Assembly: GCA_040219575.1 (NCBI GenBank)
Contig: JAVJSD010000108.1
Span: forward strand, 1-64,000
Reading direction: 5' to 3'
Source of the DNA: JAVJSD01 sp040219575
GTDB lineage: Bacteria; Planctomycetota; Planctomycetia; Pirellulales; Pirellulaceae
DNA length: 64,000 bases
Part shown: piece after piece, positions 44,562 through 54,549 of the stretch
Layout of the letters: every line of letters begins with the position of its first letter
Numbering within the stretch: the stretch's first letter is position 1
Notes under the pieces: generated by a model
The model's database searches: none
What the model saw: the letters and a program-made list of their open reading frames with translations, nothing else
Told to the model about the DNA's origin: nothing
Program-made: the position numbers and the translations under genes

Positions 44562-45035
44562 ATGAAGTGCCCAATCTGCAACTCCCCGATGGTCCGTCAA
44601 ATTCGGGCGAACTTTTCGCTGAAACACTGCGAACAATGCCAGGGGCACCTCGTCGACTACGACCGCCTGGCCACCATCAAACGGTCGAAAGAGCGGGACG
44701 TGCAGGCCTTGATGCAGGAGGTGGGAGAGGCGCCGGGGATCGATTCGCTACAGCGCGTACGATGCCCTCAGTGTCACGAAGTGATGCGGAAGAAACGCCT
44801 GCCGCCTCCTGCCGATTTCTGCATCGACATCTGCCAGCCATGTAATCTTGTCTGGCTCGACGGCGGCGAACTGGCCAGCTACACGCTGCACTACCAAATC
44901 AGCGAGCAAGCGCAAGAGGCCGAAGAGATGCGGCGGCGGCACGAGCAGATGAGTCCTCATGACCGTGAAGAATTCCAAAAGAACCTCGACCGCATGTCGC
45001 GCGGCGGGCTCGATTCGCTCGGCGGGATGGTGTGA
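44562..45035 (+). CDS. Zinc-ribbon protein of TFIIB-like type
   Basis: The 157-residue protein has two zinc-ribbon modules. The first uses CPIC and CEQC (residues 3-29); the second uses CPQC and CQPC (about 68-95), followed by the WLDGGEL block typical of the zf-TFIIB family. The tail is charged and helical. It is cytoplasmic with no membrane segment. The function is unknown. Its stop codon lies inside a 17-bp tandem duplication (45020-45053). Confidence 0.82.
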   Translation: MKCPICNSPMVRQIRANFSLKHCEQCQGHLVDYDRLATIKRSKERDVQALMQEVGEAPGIDSLQRVRCPQCHEVMRKKRLPPPADFCIDICQPCNLVWLDGGELASYTLHYQISEQAQEAEEMRRRHEQMSPHDREEFQKNLDRMSRGGLDSLGGMV

Positions 45036-45053
45036 TCGGCGGAATGGTGTGTT
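45020..45053. repeat. 17-bp tandem duplication across a stop codon
   Basis: CGGCGGGATGGTGTGAT and CGGCGGAATGGTGTGTT are adjacent and match at 15 of 17 positions. The first copy contains the TGA stop of the zinc-ribbon gene at 44562-45035. Confidence 0.8.
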
Positions 45054-45102
45054 GATTCGGCCGCGCGGCCGATGGATATTTCGACCTCCGAGGAAGTTTT
45101 GA

Positions 45103-47055
45103 ATGACGACGACGTCATGCTGTAATTGTCGCCGACTGCTGTTCGGCGTCTGCCTGGCGATGCTCGCCCTGACGACGCAGGCGCCAGCGGCGGGGGAGGA
45201 GTACTTCCAGATCAAGATCGTCGACGAGCAGACGGGCCGCGGCGTGCCGCTGGTCGCGTTGCGGACGGTCAACAACATTCGGCATTGGACCGATTCAGCT
45301 GGCGTGGTCGCCTTCTACGAGCCGGGCCTGATGGACCGCGAAGTGTTTTTTCACGTCGAGAGCCATGGCTACGAAATGCCGGCCGATGGTTTTGGATTCC
45401 GCGGCCGGCGGGTGATGACGACGCCGGGCGGCGAAGTCACCTGGAAGATTCGCCGCCGGAGTATCGCCGAACGTTTGTATCGCATGACCGGCGAGGGGAT
45501 CTATCGCGACAGCGTGCTGCTGAAGCACTCCCCGCCCATCGAACATCCGCTGCTGGGCGGCGGCGTGCTGGGCAGCGACAGCGTCGTCAACGCGGTTTTC
45601 CGCGGCCGCGTCTACTGGTTCTGGGGCGATACCAACCAGGTCGGCTATCCGCTGGGCAACTTTCACGTGCCTGGGGCCGTGTCACGGTTGCCGAACGATG
45701 GCGGCCTCGATGTCGAACGCGGCGTCAATCTCGAGTACTTCACCGCGGACACCGGTTTCGCCAAGGAAACCGCGCGGATGCCCGGCCAAGGGCCGACCTG
45801 GATCAGCGGACTGACCACGCTGAGGGACAAAGACGGCGCGGAGCGGTTGTTCGCGGGCTACGTGAAGGTCCGCGGCGCGATGGACGTCTACCATCGCGGA
45901 CTCGTCGAATTCGATGACGAAAAGCAGGTGTTTCAGCACGTCGCCGATTTCTCCATGGGAGAGCCGCACTATCCCGAAGGGCACACGTTCACTCGCCGCG
46001 ACGGCGATGTGGAGTATGTTTACTTCGCCTCGCCGTATCCCCTGGTGCGCGTGCCGGCCAATCCCGAATCGCTCGCTGACCTCGCCGAGTACGAGTCCTA
46101 CACCTGCCTGGTCGGGGGAACGCGCCGCGACGACAAACAACTCGACCGCGACGACGCCGGCCGACTCCGTTATGCGTGGCGTAAGAACACGCCCCTGGTC
46201 GATCAGCAGCTTCAGCAGAAGCTTGTCGCCGAGGGCAAGGCCCGCCCGGAGGAGTTCCTGCTCCAACTGCGCGACGTCGAAACCGGGAAGACGGTGATCG
46301 CCCACAGCGGCTCGGTCTATTGGAACGCGCACCGCCGCCGCTGGGTGATGATCGCGGTTGAAGTGTTCGGCACGTCGCTGTTGGGAGAGGTCTGGTACGC
46401 CGAGGCCGACGCGCCCGAGGGGCCTTGGTGCTTTGCCAGAAAAATCGTCTCGCACGAAAAGTACAGTTTCTACAATCCCAAGCAGCATCCCATGTTCGAC
46501 GCGGAAGGCGGCCGCGTGCTCTATTTCGAGGGCACGTACACGCATACCTTCTCGGGAAACGAGCATCCCACGCCGCGGTACGACTACAACCAGATTCTGT
46601 ACAAGCTGGATCTGGCCGATCCACGGCTGGCGCTGCCCGTGGCGATTTACCCCGCGAAATTGGGCGACGCCGAGTTCCGCTTGCTTGACGGGGTCGCGCT
46701 GGGCGGCTCGAGGTCGCGGCCGCTTTCCGCGCGTCCCGCTTTCTTCGCCCTCGATCGGCCCATCGAGGGGGCGGTCGCCGTCACGCTTGCGGACCCGAAA
46801 GAATCATCGCGTCTGGTCGTCGCGGCGCTCGGCGAGACGCAGCCCAACTCCGCCCTGGCGACCTTCTATGCCTTGCCCGTCGAATCGGATTCGCCGGCGG
46901 AGTCAACGACGCTCCTCTACGAATTTCTTAACGAGGCTGGAGAACATCGCTACGCGACGCAGCGCGAGCCGCCGCCGGGCTATCGCCGCAGCGAGTCGCC
47001 TCTCTGCCGCGTGTGGCGAAGCCCGACAAGCCAAACCTTCAACATTTCCAACTGA
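45103..47055 (+). CDS. Secreted beta-propeller-like protein, possible carbohydrate-active enzyme
   Basis: The 650-residue protein has a signal peptide (about 10-30), then a small beta domain (about 33-115) of carboxypeptidase-regulatory type (IKIVDEQTGRGVPLVALRTV). A large beta-rich region (about 120-560) includes AVFRGRVYWFWGDTNQVGYP, which resembles DUF4185 and five-bladed propellers of the GH43-like type. The C-terminal 90 residues form a further small beta domain. Catalytic acids cannot be assigned from sequence alone. It is probably extracellular. Confidence 0.72.
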   Translation: MTTTSCCNCRRLLFGVCLAMLALTTQAPAAGEEYFQIKIVDEQTGRGVPLVALRTVNNIRHWTDSAGVVAFYEPGLMDREVFFHVESHGYEMPADGFGFRGRRVMTTPGGEVTWKIRRRSIAERLYRMTGEGIYRDSVLLKHSPPIEHPLLGGGVLGSDSVVNAVFRGRVYWFWGDTNQVGYPLGNFHVPGAVSRLPNDGGLDVERGVNLEYFTADTGFAKETARMPGQGPTWISGLTTLRDKDGAERLFAGYVKVRGAMDVYHRGLVEFDDEKQVFQHVADFSMGEPHYPEGHTFTRRDGDVEYVYFASPYPLVRVPANPESLADLAEYESYTCLVGGTRRDDKQLDRDDAGRLRYAWRKNTPLVDQQLQQKLVAEGKARPEEFLLQLRDVETGKTVIAHSGSVYWNAHRRRWVMIAVEVFGTSLLGEVWYAEADAPEGPWCFARKIVSHEKYSFYNPKQHPMFDAEGGRVLYFEGTYTHTFSGNEHPTPRYDYNQILYKLDLADPRLALPVAIYPAKLGDAEFRLLDGVALGGSRSRPLSARPAFFALDRPIEGAVAVTLADPKESSRLVVAALGETQPNSALATFYALPVESDSPAESTTLLYEFLNEAGEHRYATQREPPPGYRRSESPLCRVWRSPTSQTFNISN

Positions 47056-47289
47056 GAGCCGGCGGAACGAGAATGGCGTCGCCGGCGCCCTCGCCCATCT
47101 TCGCTTGGATCCGTCCGCCTCTTGGCCGGACATCGGCATTTGCCGAAAATCACCGGCAATCTCTTCCCACCTTCGCCGTTTTCCTCGAACCTTCCGCCCT
47201 CCCTCGCCCGCCCCTTGACTCGACGCGATACAATTCAGCCGTAAACCGCTCGTGCGGTCCGCCGCGACGCGAATGAGACGCGCCAGCTG

Positions 47290-49605
47290 ATGAGCAACCC
47301 TTCGAGCAACCCTTCGACCGACCTCAACCTCGAAAGCGCCACGCAGACGTGGGATGTGCTTGCGCGCCATCTCGACCGGTTCATCGAACACTGGGAGGGC
47401 GGATCGCCGCCGACCGTCGCAGACCACCTCCCGGAGGCCGACGGCACGTTCCGCCGCATGGCGTTGGTCGAACTGATCAAGATCGACCTCGAATACCGGG
47501 CCAAGGCCGAAGACCTGTTCAAGCCGGTGGAGAGGTACGTCGCCGAGTTTCCCGAGCTCGTCGACGGCGGCGGCGTCCCGTGTGATTTGTTGTACGAAGA
47601 GTTTCACGTTCGCAGGTCGCAGGGGGAGGACGTCGATCCCGAGGAGTTGTTCAACCGCTTTCCCGACAAGGCGGAGGAGCTGAAACGGCTGCTGGGCTTC
47701 ACTTCGCCGGTTGTGAGTACGGCCCTGTTCGGGCAGAAGCTCCGCAGCGACGACCTCGAGCCGGGCGACCGCGTCGACGATTTCAGCCTGCTGCTGCGGC
47801 TGGGAAAGGGCGCGTTCGCCACCGTCTATTTGGCCCGGCAGGAGTCGATGCAGCGGATGGTGGCGCTCAAGGTGTCGGCGGACCGCGGACAGGAGCCGCA
47901 GACGCTCGCGCAGCTCGACCACCCGAATATCGTCCGCGTGTACGACACCCGCGCGCTGCCGCAGCAGCGGATGCGGCTGATGTACATGCAGTATCTGGCG
48001 GGCGGCACGCTGCAAGGGGTGATCGAACGCGTCCGCCGTATTCCCCCTTCCTCGCGCACCGGCGAGATCCTGTTGGCCGCGCTCGACGAGGAACTGGAGC
48101 GCAATGGACAGCCGGCGCTCACCGGGTCGCCGGCTCGCAAGGCGCTCGCGGCGATGAGTTGGCCCAAGGTTGTCTGCCGGATTGGGTTTCAACTCGCCAA
48201 GGCGCTTCAGCACGCGCACGATAAGGGCGTGCTGCACCGCGACATCAAACCCGCGAACGTGCTGCTGGCCGCCGACGGCACGCCGAAGCTCGCCGACTTC
48301 AACATCAGCTTCAGTTCGCAACTCGACGGCGCGACGCCCGCCGCCTACTTCGGCGGCAGCCTGGCCTACATGTCGCCCGAGCAACTCGAGGCCTGCAATC
48401 CGTCGCACCAGCGCGAGCCGGAATCGCTCGACGGCCGCAGCGACCTCTACTCGCTGGCGGTGATGTTATGGGAGTTGCTGTACGGCGTGCGGCCGTTTCG
48501 CGACGAGAAGTTGGCGGGAGCCTGGTCGCAAACGCTCAACCAGATGGCGAGCCGACGCCGTGAAGGACCGCCGACGGAACACGATCCGTTCGAGGAAGTC
48601 GCCGGAGAGCCGGAACTACGGCAGGTGCTGATGCGGTGCATGTCGCCCGACCCGGCGCAGCGTTTCGCCTCGGGCGACGAATTCGCGCGCGAACTGCGAC
48701 TGTGCCATGAAGCCCGCACGCAACAGATATTGAAATTGCCGAGTCACGGCTGGCGCGAGTTTGTGCGCCGTCAGCCGATCGTGGCGATCGCGATCGCCGC
48801 GGTGTTGCCGAACCTGGTGGCCGCCGTTTTCAACTTCCTGTACAACAATCAAGCCATCATCGACGTGCTTGACGCCGAGGGGAGTGTCGAGGGAGCGCGA
48901 CAGGCGTTCAACGTTCTGGTGATCCTCGTGAATTCCACCTTCTTTCCCGGCGGATTCTTCCTGGGCGTATGGCTGGCCTGGCCGGTGCTGCGGCGGGTGA
49001 AGGATGCCGGCGCCCCGCCATTGCCCGAGGAGGATCTCGTCTCGCTGCGGGTCAAATCACTCGGCATCGGACCGACGATCGCCACGATTTGCATCGTGTT
49101 GTGGCTGGTGGCGGGCGTCGTGTACCCCGTGTTCATCCATCTAACCACCGGCGACCTCACCGAGGCGGGCGGTCCGCTCAAGTTCTACCTGCACTTCGTG
49201 GTTTCGATGGTGCTGTGCTGCTTGATCTCGCTGATCTATCCCTTTTACTTCATCACCTACCTCTCGATGCGTGTGCTGTATCCCACCCTGTTGCAGAACA
49301 GCAGCCCGAGCGACGCCGATGTGGAGGCGCTGCGCGTCCTCAGCAAGCGCTGCCGCGCCTACCTGGTGTTGGCGGCGTCGGTGCCAGTGTTCGCGGCGGC
49401 GATCTTCGGCGTGGCGAACTACACCAATCTCGACACCGCCGCCACCTGGGCGCCGGCCGCGGTGGCGCTGATCGGCATCGCCGGCGTGTTTCTCACCTTC
49501 TGGATGAACAGCGTCATCCAGCACGACATCGCCGCCGTGCTCCGCGCCGCCACGCCCGTCGAATCGTTCGGCGTCAGCACCGATTCGATGGATACGTTCT
49601 TTTGA
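47290..49605 (+). CDS. Membrane Ser/Thr protein kinase with six-helix C-terminal region
   Basis: The 771-residue protein has an N-terminal region (1-155) like those of planctomycete kinases, a kinase domain (about 160-465) and about six transmembrane helices (about 495-755). Seen are GKGAFATVYLARQ, the lysine in VALKVS, HRDIKPAN and MSPEQ. The DFG motif is DFN (LADFNISF). The membrane region parallels that of the kinase at 1594 (RVLYP here, RVIYP there). No sigma gene adjoins it. The start has no clear ribosome site. Confidence 0.88.
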   Translation: MSNPSSNPSTDLNLESATQTWDVLARHLDRFIEHWEGGSPPTVADHLPEADGTFRRMALVELIKIDLEYRAKAEDLFKPVERYVAEFPELVDGGGVPCDLLYEEFHVRRSQGEDVDPEELFNRFPDKAEELKRLLGFTSPVVSTALFGQKLRSDDLEPGDRVDDFSLLLRLGKGAFATVYLARQESMQRMVALKVSADRGQEPQTLAQLDHPNIVRVYDTRALPQQRMRLMYMQYLAGGTLQGVIERVRRIPPSSRTGEILLAALDEELERNGQPALTGSPARKALAAMSWPKVVCRIGFQLAKALQHAHDKGVLHRDIKPANVLLAADGTPKLADFNISFSSQLDGATPAAYFGGSLAYMSPEQLEACNPSHQREPESLDGRSDLYSLAVMLWELLYGVRPFRDEKLAGAWSQTLNQMASRRREGPPTEHDPFEEVAGEPELRQVLMRCMSPDPAQRFASGDEFARELRLCHEARTQQILKLPSHGWREFVRRQPIVAIAIAAVLPNLVAAVFNFLYNNQAIIDVLDAEGSVEGARQAFNVLVILVNSTFFPGGFFLGVWLAWPVLRRVKDAGAPPLPEEDLVSLRVKSLGIGPTIATICIVLWLVAGVVYPVFIHLTTGDLTEAGGPLKFYLHFVVSMVLCCLISLIYPFYFITYLSMRVLYPTLLQNSSPSDADVEALRVLSKRCRAYLVLAASVPVFAAAIFGVANYTNLDTAATWAPAAVALIGIAGVFLTFWMNSVIQHDIAAVLRAATPVESFGVSTDSMDTFF

Positions 49606-49765
49606 GACCGATCCGCGTGACGGCCTGCGGCGCGATTGTCGGCGGAATTCCTCGCCAAACGCGTGCCTCCTCCGCCGGCGATCACCTAAGATAGGGGAAG
49701 CGAATTCCCGCGGGCTGGAATGCGGCGCCTCGGGGGCAATCGACTCGTAACGAGGGAGCCTCGCC

Positions 49766-51745
49766 GTGCTGCGATCCTGTTGGTTTTCCGTATTGGTCCT
49801 GACATTCGTCTGTTCAGGCGCGTTCTCCCGATCGGCCGAACAGGCGGACGGCGCGCCGCCGTCGTTTCCCGAAGGGTTTCTCGAGAAACTGCCGCGGAAA
49901 GCGTGCGACAGCGAAAGTGTGACACGCCGGTTTGTCGAAAACCTGGAGAAGGTGGAAGAGACGGCGCAGCGAGTTCGTCTGCTGAACATGTTCGCCGAGT
50001 TTCTTCCGACCGGCGCCCAATTCGACAACCGCTTTCGCGACGCGGTCGAAACGACGATCGAGCAGTGCGCTGACAAAGACGTGCCGTTGCTCGCTTCGAT
50101 CGTCGCGCACTTCCCCTCGCTGCACGAGAAGCTTCTCGCCCGAGCCGCCACGCCCAAATCGCGAAACGTTGTGCGCTCGAACCTTGCGAGGCGAGTGGCC
50201 GATTTCGAAATCGCCCAAAAGCTGTACGCCGCGATCGATTCCCCGGAAGCCCGCCGAATTGCGATTGTCGACCGCATTCGGCGGACCGAAGACCTCGCGC
50301 AGCAGTTGACGCTGCTAGAGGAGGCGGTTTCGCTGTTCACGGAGAAGGACAATGCAGCCAATTACGATGGGGTCTATTCGCTTTCCCGACACGCCGCCGA
50401 CGCGCCGCAGATCCTTTGCGATCTTGTTGAGCGACACGTTCCCGCGGATCCGTCGATGCGGATTTATCGCACATTCGCCGACCGGGCCCTTCCGGAAAAC
50501 CGGGCGGCAGCCAGACAGTATTTGGACGCCGCCTGGGCGCGCCTTCCGCAGACGTCTCAGCCCCACGAGCACGCATCGTTGTTGCTCTCGGCGGAAGCGG
50601 GCCTTCTGGAGCGAGACGCCTGGCTGGCGAAGTACGATGAATTCATCATGCCCGCCTTGCGCGATGCGAGGACGCACATCGGTCCGCTCTCCGAATTGGC
50701 GCGATTCGACATCGAACTGATGATCGATCGCACGCGAAAGAGCTGTGTTCACCCGGCGCGGCGATTCGAAGACATCATGCCCAGCGTTATGACCCGGGCG
50801 GTCCGAACACACTCCGAATCGGTGCTCACGTGGCTGGAGGAGAACGATGCGTCCTGGAAAGATCGATGCATTTTCCAGCTCGCCCAGTACGAGTCATTGT
50901 GGAGAGCGTCGCGCGAGCCCTCTCGATCTCGCACGATCGAGCGCATTGGCGAACTCGCCCTACAGATCAAGGATCGGCGGTTGCGACTGCTGGCGACGGC
51001 GCACCTTGCGGCGAACCTCCGTCAGCAGGGAGTCGCTCCACCCCACGCCGTAGTCCGCGAAGGGCGGGCGCTGCTGGGACAGCGCGAGGATTTTGAACGC
51101 ATCGATCTGCACGATTTCGACAACTGGCAACTGTTCTGGCTCGGCCCGCCGCGGCAACAGCAACGTCGCCTGGAGTTGGAGATCGAGAGACTTGACTCGC
51201 TACGCCAAGAAGAAGCGCGGTCGGCGGCGAGCATGCTGTGCTTCCATATCCGGCAGTCGAACCTTGCCGCCGCGGAGAGATTGACGCTGTATCGCCAACT
51301 GGCCGATGTCGCTCAGAAGGTCGGCAGCCTCCACCTGCAGTCGGAAGTCGCCAGCTACGCCGCGGAGCACGATGCGTCCTGGGCGATTGGGTTCATCTGG
51401 AGAATCTTGCCCGAGGACCGCGGCCGCTCGGGAAAGGCCAAGTACTTCGACTATCAGCCGCCGCCTTACGACGCGGTCGACGCGGTCAACTGGCTGAGGT
51501 CGCAGATGCATGCGTCGGGCGAGTATGCGCCCCTCATGATCGCCCTTTGGGAATTCCTCCCGACCGCCCCGCCGCAAGACCGCGACGGCATCCGACTGGC
51601 GATCTGCCGATCGCTCGTCCAACGCCGCCAATACGAACACGCGATGGGGCTGGCGGAGGCGATCGCCGACCCCGTGCTTCGCGTCGAGGCGTTGATCGGT
51701 CTTTTCGCGGGCTTGCATGCGGCGCAGCGATCCGCCGAGCAATAA
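49766..51745 (+). CDS. Secreted alpha-helical repeat protein of unknown function
   Basis: GTG 49766, with GAGGGAG about 8 nt upstream, gives 659 residues. A signal peptide (about 5-24) is followed by an almost wholly helical protein with irregular repeats reminiscent of TPR or Sel1-type solenoids (YRQLADVAQKVGSLHLQSEV and similar). It contains no transmembrane segment after the signal. The function is unknown; helical solenoids usually bind partner proteins. Confidence 0.75.
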   Translation: MLRSCWFSVLVLTFVCSGAFSRSAEQADGAPPSFPEGFLEKLPRKACDSESVTRRFVENLEKVEETAQRVRLLNMFAEFLPTGAQFDNRFRDAVETTIEQCADKDVPLLASIVAHFPSLHEKLLARAATPKSRNVVRSNLARRVADFEIAQKLYAAIDSPEARRIAIVDRIRRTEDLAQQLTLLEEAVSLFTEKDNAANYDGVYSLSRHAADAPQILCDLVERHVPADPSMRIYRTFADRALPENRAAARQYLDAAWARLPQTSQPHEHASLLLSAEAGLLERDAWLAKYDEFIMPALRDARTHIGPLSELARFDIELMIDRTRKSCVHPARRFEDIMPSVMTRAVRTHSESVLTWLEENDASWKDRCIFQLAQYESLWRASREPSRSRTIERIGELALQIKDRRLRLLATAHLAANLRQQGVAPPHAVVREGRALLGQREDFERIDLHDFDNWQLFWLGPPRQQQRRLELEIERLDSLRQEEARSAASMLCFHIRQSNLAAAERLTLYRQLADVAQKVGSLHLQSEVASYAAEHDASWAIGFIWRILPEDRGRSGKAKYFDYQPPPYDAVDAVNWLRSQMHASGEYAPLMIALWEFLPTAPPQDRDGIRLAICRSLVQRRQYEHAMGLAEAIADPVLRVEALIGLFAGLHAAQRSAEQ

Positions 51746-51922
51746 CGGCGAATCCGGCCCGCCGGCGGACGATTCAAGCGGATCGCCCAGCGTCGTCCAC
51801 GAAAGCACTTACGGCCTCGCAGCAGATCGCTCATGAATAATCCGGGCCACTCCCTACGCTGCAACCAAGAGCAAGGCGAAGAATCAGCAGGAGCGGAACT
51901 CGCGTATCGCCTCTCCTTTTCC

Positions 51923-51960
51923 CACTGACCAGCACCTACCGCACTGACCAGCGCCTACCG
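51923..51960. repeat. 19-bp tandem duplication across the uxaE stop codon
   Basis: CACTGACCAGCACCTACCG and CACTGACCAGCGCCTACCG are adjacent and differ at one base. The second copy contains the stop codon of the minus-strand uxaE-like gene, so the duplicate adds a second TAG downstream. Confidence 0.9.
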
Positions 51961-53202
51961 CAGCCCCTTGCACAACGCCTTCAAGTGCCGCCCGAAGTGT
52001 TTCGACAACACTTCGCGGTGCGTTTCTGGATGCGCGACCAGCACGTCGCGCAGCCCCGGGCCGAGGGCCGAGTCGGTGAGCACCGAGCCGTAGGTCACGT
52101 GCAGAATCTGCCGCCCGTCGTTCTTGTCGAGGTAGAGCTTCTCCAGCGTCGCGTCGTCGGAGATGGCGGCCGGGGTGGGCGATTTCTCCAGCCGAGCGGA
52201 GACGAAGTACGTGGCCCGATCGCGTTCGAACCGCTGACGGGAGAACTCGATGATGCGGCGGAACAGCCGACGCTCGTGTCGGGCCGCCACGCGGAGCGCC
52301 TCGAGATAGCTCGTGCCCGCGGTCTTGACGTGAAACATGCCGCCGGTGGAGCGCGCGAAAATCTCGTACATCGAGAGTTTGTCGGAGCCGCTGTGCAGGC
52401 CCAGTTTGTAGGGGCCCAGCGCCCGGGCGACCGCCGCGTGTTCGCGGAGCGAAGCCTCCAGCGCCGCCAGGTCGCCTTTGAAGTCGATCCCCTTTTCGAA
52501 CTGGCCCAGGTAGCGTGGAGCGAGGCTGATCAGTTTGACGTTCGACTTCAGGCACTGCTCGGCGATGATGAAGTGTTCGGCGAGGCTGGTCGGCTGCGAG
52601 GTTTCGTCGACGCTCAGCTCGATTTCGTACGCGGCCGAGCGCTTGGCCATCACCCGGTCGATGTGGGCGGCGAGCTTGATCGCGTGGGAAATGGCCCGGC
52701 CGTACTTCACCGCGGCCCGGTACACGATATCGGCATGAAACTCGATGTTCACGCCTTCCTCAAGACGAACCGCCTTTCCCAGGTACTCGTCGGCCCAATT
52801 GACGTCGCCCAGCAGGTCGCGGTAGCAGTTCCGCAGATCGGCCGGCGAGTAATCGTCGGCCCGAGGATCGACGTGATCCGAGGGATCGATGGTGAAGAAC
52901 ACGAAGCCGGCGCCGGCGGTCAGGTTGACGTCTTCCTGCGACTTGAGGTGATCGGCGTCGGCCGACCAGGGGCCAGTGTAATTCGCGGTCCGCAGTGCGC
53001 CGGCGGCGTCGTGAATCACGTCCGACGGCGAGCGCCGAGTGCGCTCCAACTCGCGTATCGACTGTTGCGCGAAGATCGGCTGGATATCGCCGCCGTGTGA
53101 TCGCAGCGCATCGAGATGGCCGGGCGTCGCCAGACCGAGGCGATCGCCGAAGCCGAACGATGGCGCAAGTCCAAGCGGACGCGGGGGGCGGGGCTCGTGC
53201 AT
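51955..53202 (-). CDS. uxaE: Tagaturonate epimerase-like protein
   Basis: From ATG 53202 the protein has 415 residues. It matches the UxaE family, which epimerises D-tagaturonate to D-fructuronate in galacturonate breakdown. Recognisable blocks are VNIEFHADIVYRAAVKYGRA, YEIELSVDETSQPTS, ISLAPRYLGQFEKGIDF, LGLHSGSDKLSMYEIFAR and HVKTAGTSYLEALRV. It would act in the cytoplasm as a metal enzyme. No other uronate genes are nearby, so its pathway partners must be elsewhere. Confidence 0.85.
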   Translation of the reverse strand: MHEPRPPRPLGLAPSFGFGDRLGLATPGHLDALRSHGGDIQPIFAQQSIRELERTRRSPSDVIHDAAGALRTANYTGPWSADADHLKSQEDVNLTAGAGFVFFTIDPSDHVDPRADDYSPADLRNCYRDLLGDVNWADEYLGKAVRLEEGVNIEFHADIVYRAAVKYGRAISHAIKLAAHIDRVMAKRSAAYEIELSVDETSQPTSLAEHFIIAEQCLKSNVKLISLAPRYLGQFEKGIDFKGDLAALEASLREHAAVARALGPYKLGLHSGSDKLSMYEIFARSTGGMFHVKTAGTSYLEALRVAARHERRLFRRIIEFSRQRFERDRATYFVSARLEKSPTPAAISDDATLEKLYLDKNDGRQILHVTYGSVLTDSALGPGLRDVLVAHPETHREVLSKHFGRHLKALCKGLR

Positions 53203-53417
53203 CGGAAGCTGTTCCGAGGGGTGGGGGCAACCGTAGAACCTAACGCCGACCGGGAAGGTTGTCAAAGGAAAGTACAACGGACTTCCACGTCGAGCCTCTG
53301 GATGCCAACTCACGGCGAGATGCGCTGCGACTCGATAACGTACAATTTCTCAAGACGCGACTCTCACCTGGGCGACACGCCCTTCGGTGTCCCGACGATC
53401 ACGATGAGGCAAACGAC

Positions 53418-54479
53418 GTGAAAACCGCGAACACACGCACGCTCGCCGCATCGGCCTTGCTCGTCGTTGTAATCGCACACGCGGCCGGGGCGCAGGCGCC
53501 GCTTTCCAAACAGGCGACGCCGCTCGCCGGTGCGCCGCTCGTCGAAACACGGCGGACGGCGATCGACGCGCTCGCTTTTGATCGCCCCCTCGATCGGGAG
53601 ACGATACGCAAGTGGATGCACATCAGTTCGCGCTGCACGCTGGCGGAGTTCGAGTTGTTCCTGGCGCCCCTTGCGCCGGACGAGGAAAAACTGCTGGCCA
53701 AGATCGCGCGAATGCCCGCGCCGATCGTCAACCGCCTGCCGACCGACGATCTCCGCGGCGTGTTGGCCAGCGGCGGACTGCTTTCCCTGCGCGAGGAAGA
53801 AAAGCGGAAAGGCCAAGTCGCGCATACCACGCCGGCGGTGGAGAACGACTTGTACGGCGCGTTTGATTGCGTGTTCGCCAGCGTGGGGCCGCCCCACGGT
53901 TCGCCGCGCTACGGCGACGCAATCATTCGCCTCAAGGACTCGGTTCGCGAGAACGGTTGGGCGACGCCCTTCAGCGGCATGCACTTCCTGTTCGCAATTC
54001 GACACAAGGACGCGCGGAAGATGCAGCAACTCCTGGCGGAAGGCAAATCGCTCTCCAGCAAGCCGACCGACCCGCTCAGCCTGGGCTTCGACGATCGGCT
54101 GCATTTCTCGCACTACGTGGTGACCGAGGACCACTGGAATCGGGCGCTCGCCTACCAGGCGATTCTGGTGCTCCGCGGGGCGGACGATTCGCCGGCCGGC
54201 CGGCGTGTGCGCGCGCGATTTCAGTCCCTGCTGACGGAAAACGATCCCCTGCGTTTCTGGGAATCATTCATCCCGGCTCGAGAGGAAGATCTGTCGACCG
54301 AGGAAGCGGCGGCCCGCGCCCCGTTTGGCTACCTGGAAGGGAAGTTCGCGGAGAAACTGTCGATCGACGACTTCACAGCGATCGAAGTGCCCCGCCAGCG
54401 GCTGGCGGAGGTGCTGGCGTGGCCGGAGGCGCGCAATTACCGCGCGTTGATTCGGGCGAAGGCGGAATCGGCGCCGTAG
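53418..54479 (+). CDS. Secreted protein of unknown function
   Basis: GTG 53418, with GAGG 9 nt upstream, gives 353 residues starting with a signal peptide (about 6-26, ending AAGAQA). The mature protein mixes helices and strands; a distinctive block is DLYGAFDCVFASVGPPHG with GDAIIRLKDSVRENGW. I do not recognise the family. Its stop codon TAG lies inside the first arm of the palindromic repeat at 54475-54549. Confidence 0.7.
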   Translation: MKTANTRTLAASALLVVVIAHAAGAQAPLSKQATPLAGAPLVETRRTAIDALAFDRPLDRETIRKWMHISSRCTLAEFELFLAPLAPDEEKLLAKIARMPAPIVNRLPTDDLRGVLASGGLLSLREEEKRKGQVAHTTPAVENDLYGAFDCVFASVGPPHGSPRYGDAIIRLKDSVRENGWATPFSGMHFLFAIRHKDARKMQQLLAEGKSLSSKPTDPLSLGFDDRLHFSHYVVTEDHWNRALAYQAILVLRGADDSPAGRRVRARFQSLLTENDPLRFWESFIPAREEDLSTEEAAARAPFGYLEGKFAEKLSIDDFTAIEVPRQRLAEVLAWPEARNYRALIRAKAESAP

Positions 54480-54549
54480 GGCAGGCATCCTGCCTGCCTT
54501 GATCAATCTCTCTCGAACCGCCCCCGGCAGGCAGGATGCCTGCCCTACG
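54475..54549. repeat. Paired palindromic repeat, GTAGGGCAGG family (copy B)
   Basis: Two perfect 24-base inverted arms (54475-54498, 54526-54549) around a 27-base spacer. Each arm folds internally (GGCAGGCATCCTGCCTGCC, TCC loop). It fits exactly between two convergent genes: the first arm contains one stop codon and the last base abuts the other. It may also act as a two-way terminator. Confidence 0.92.
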
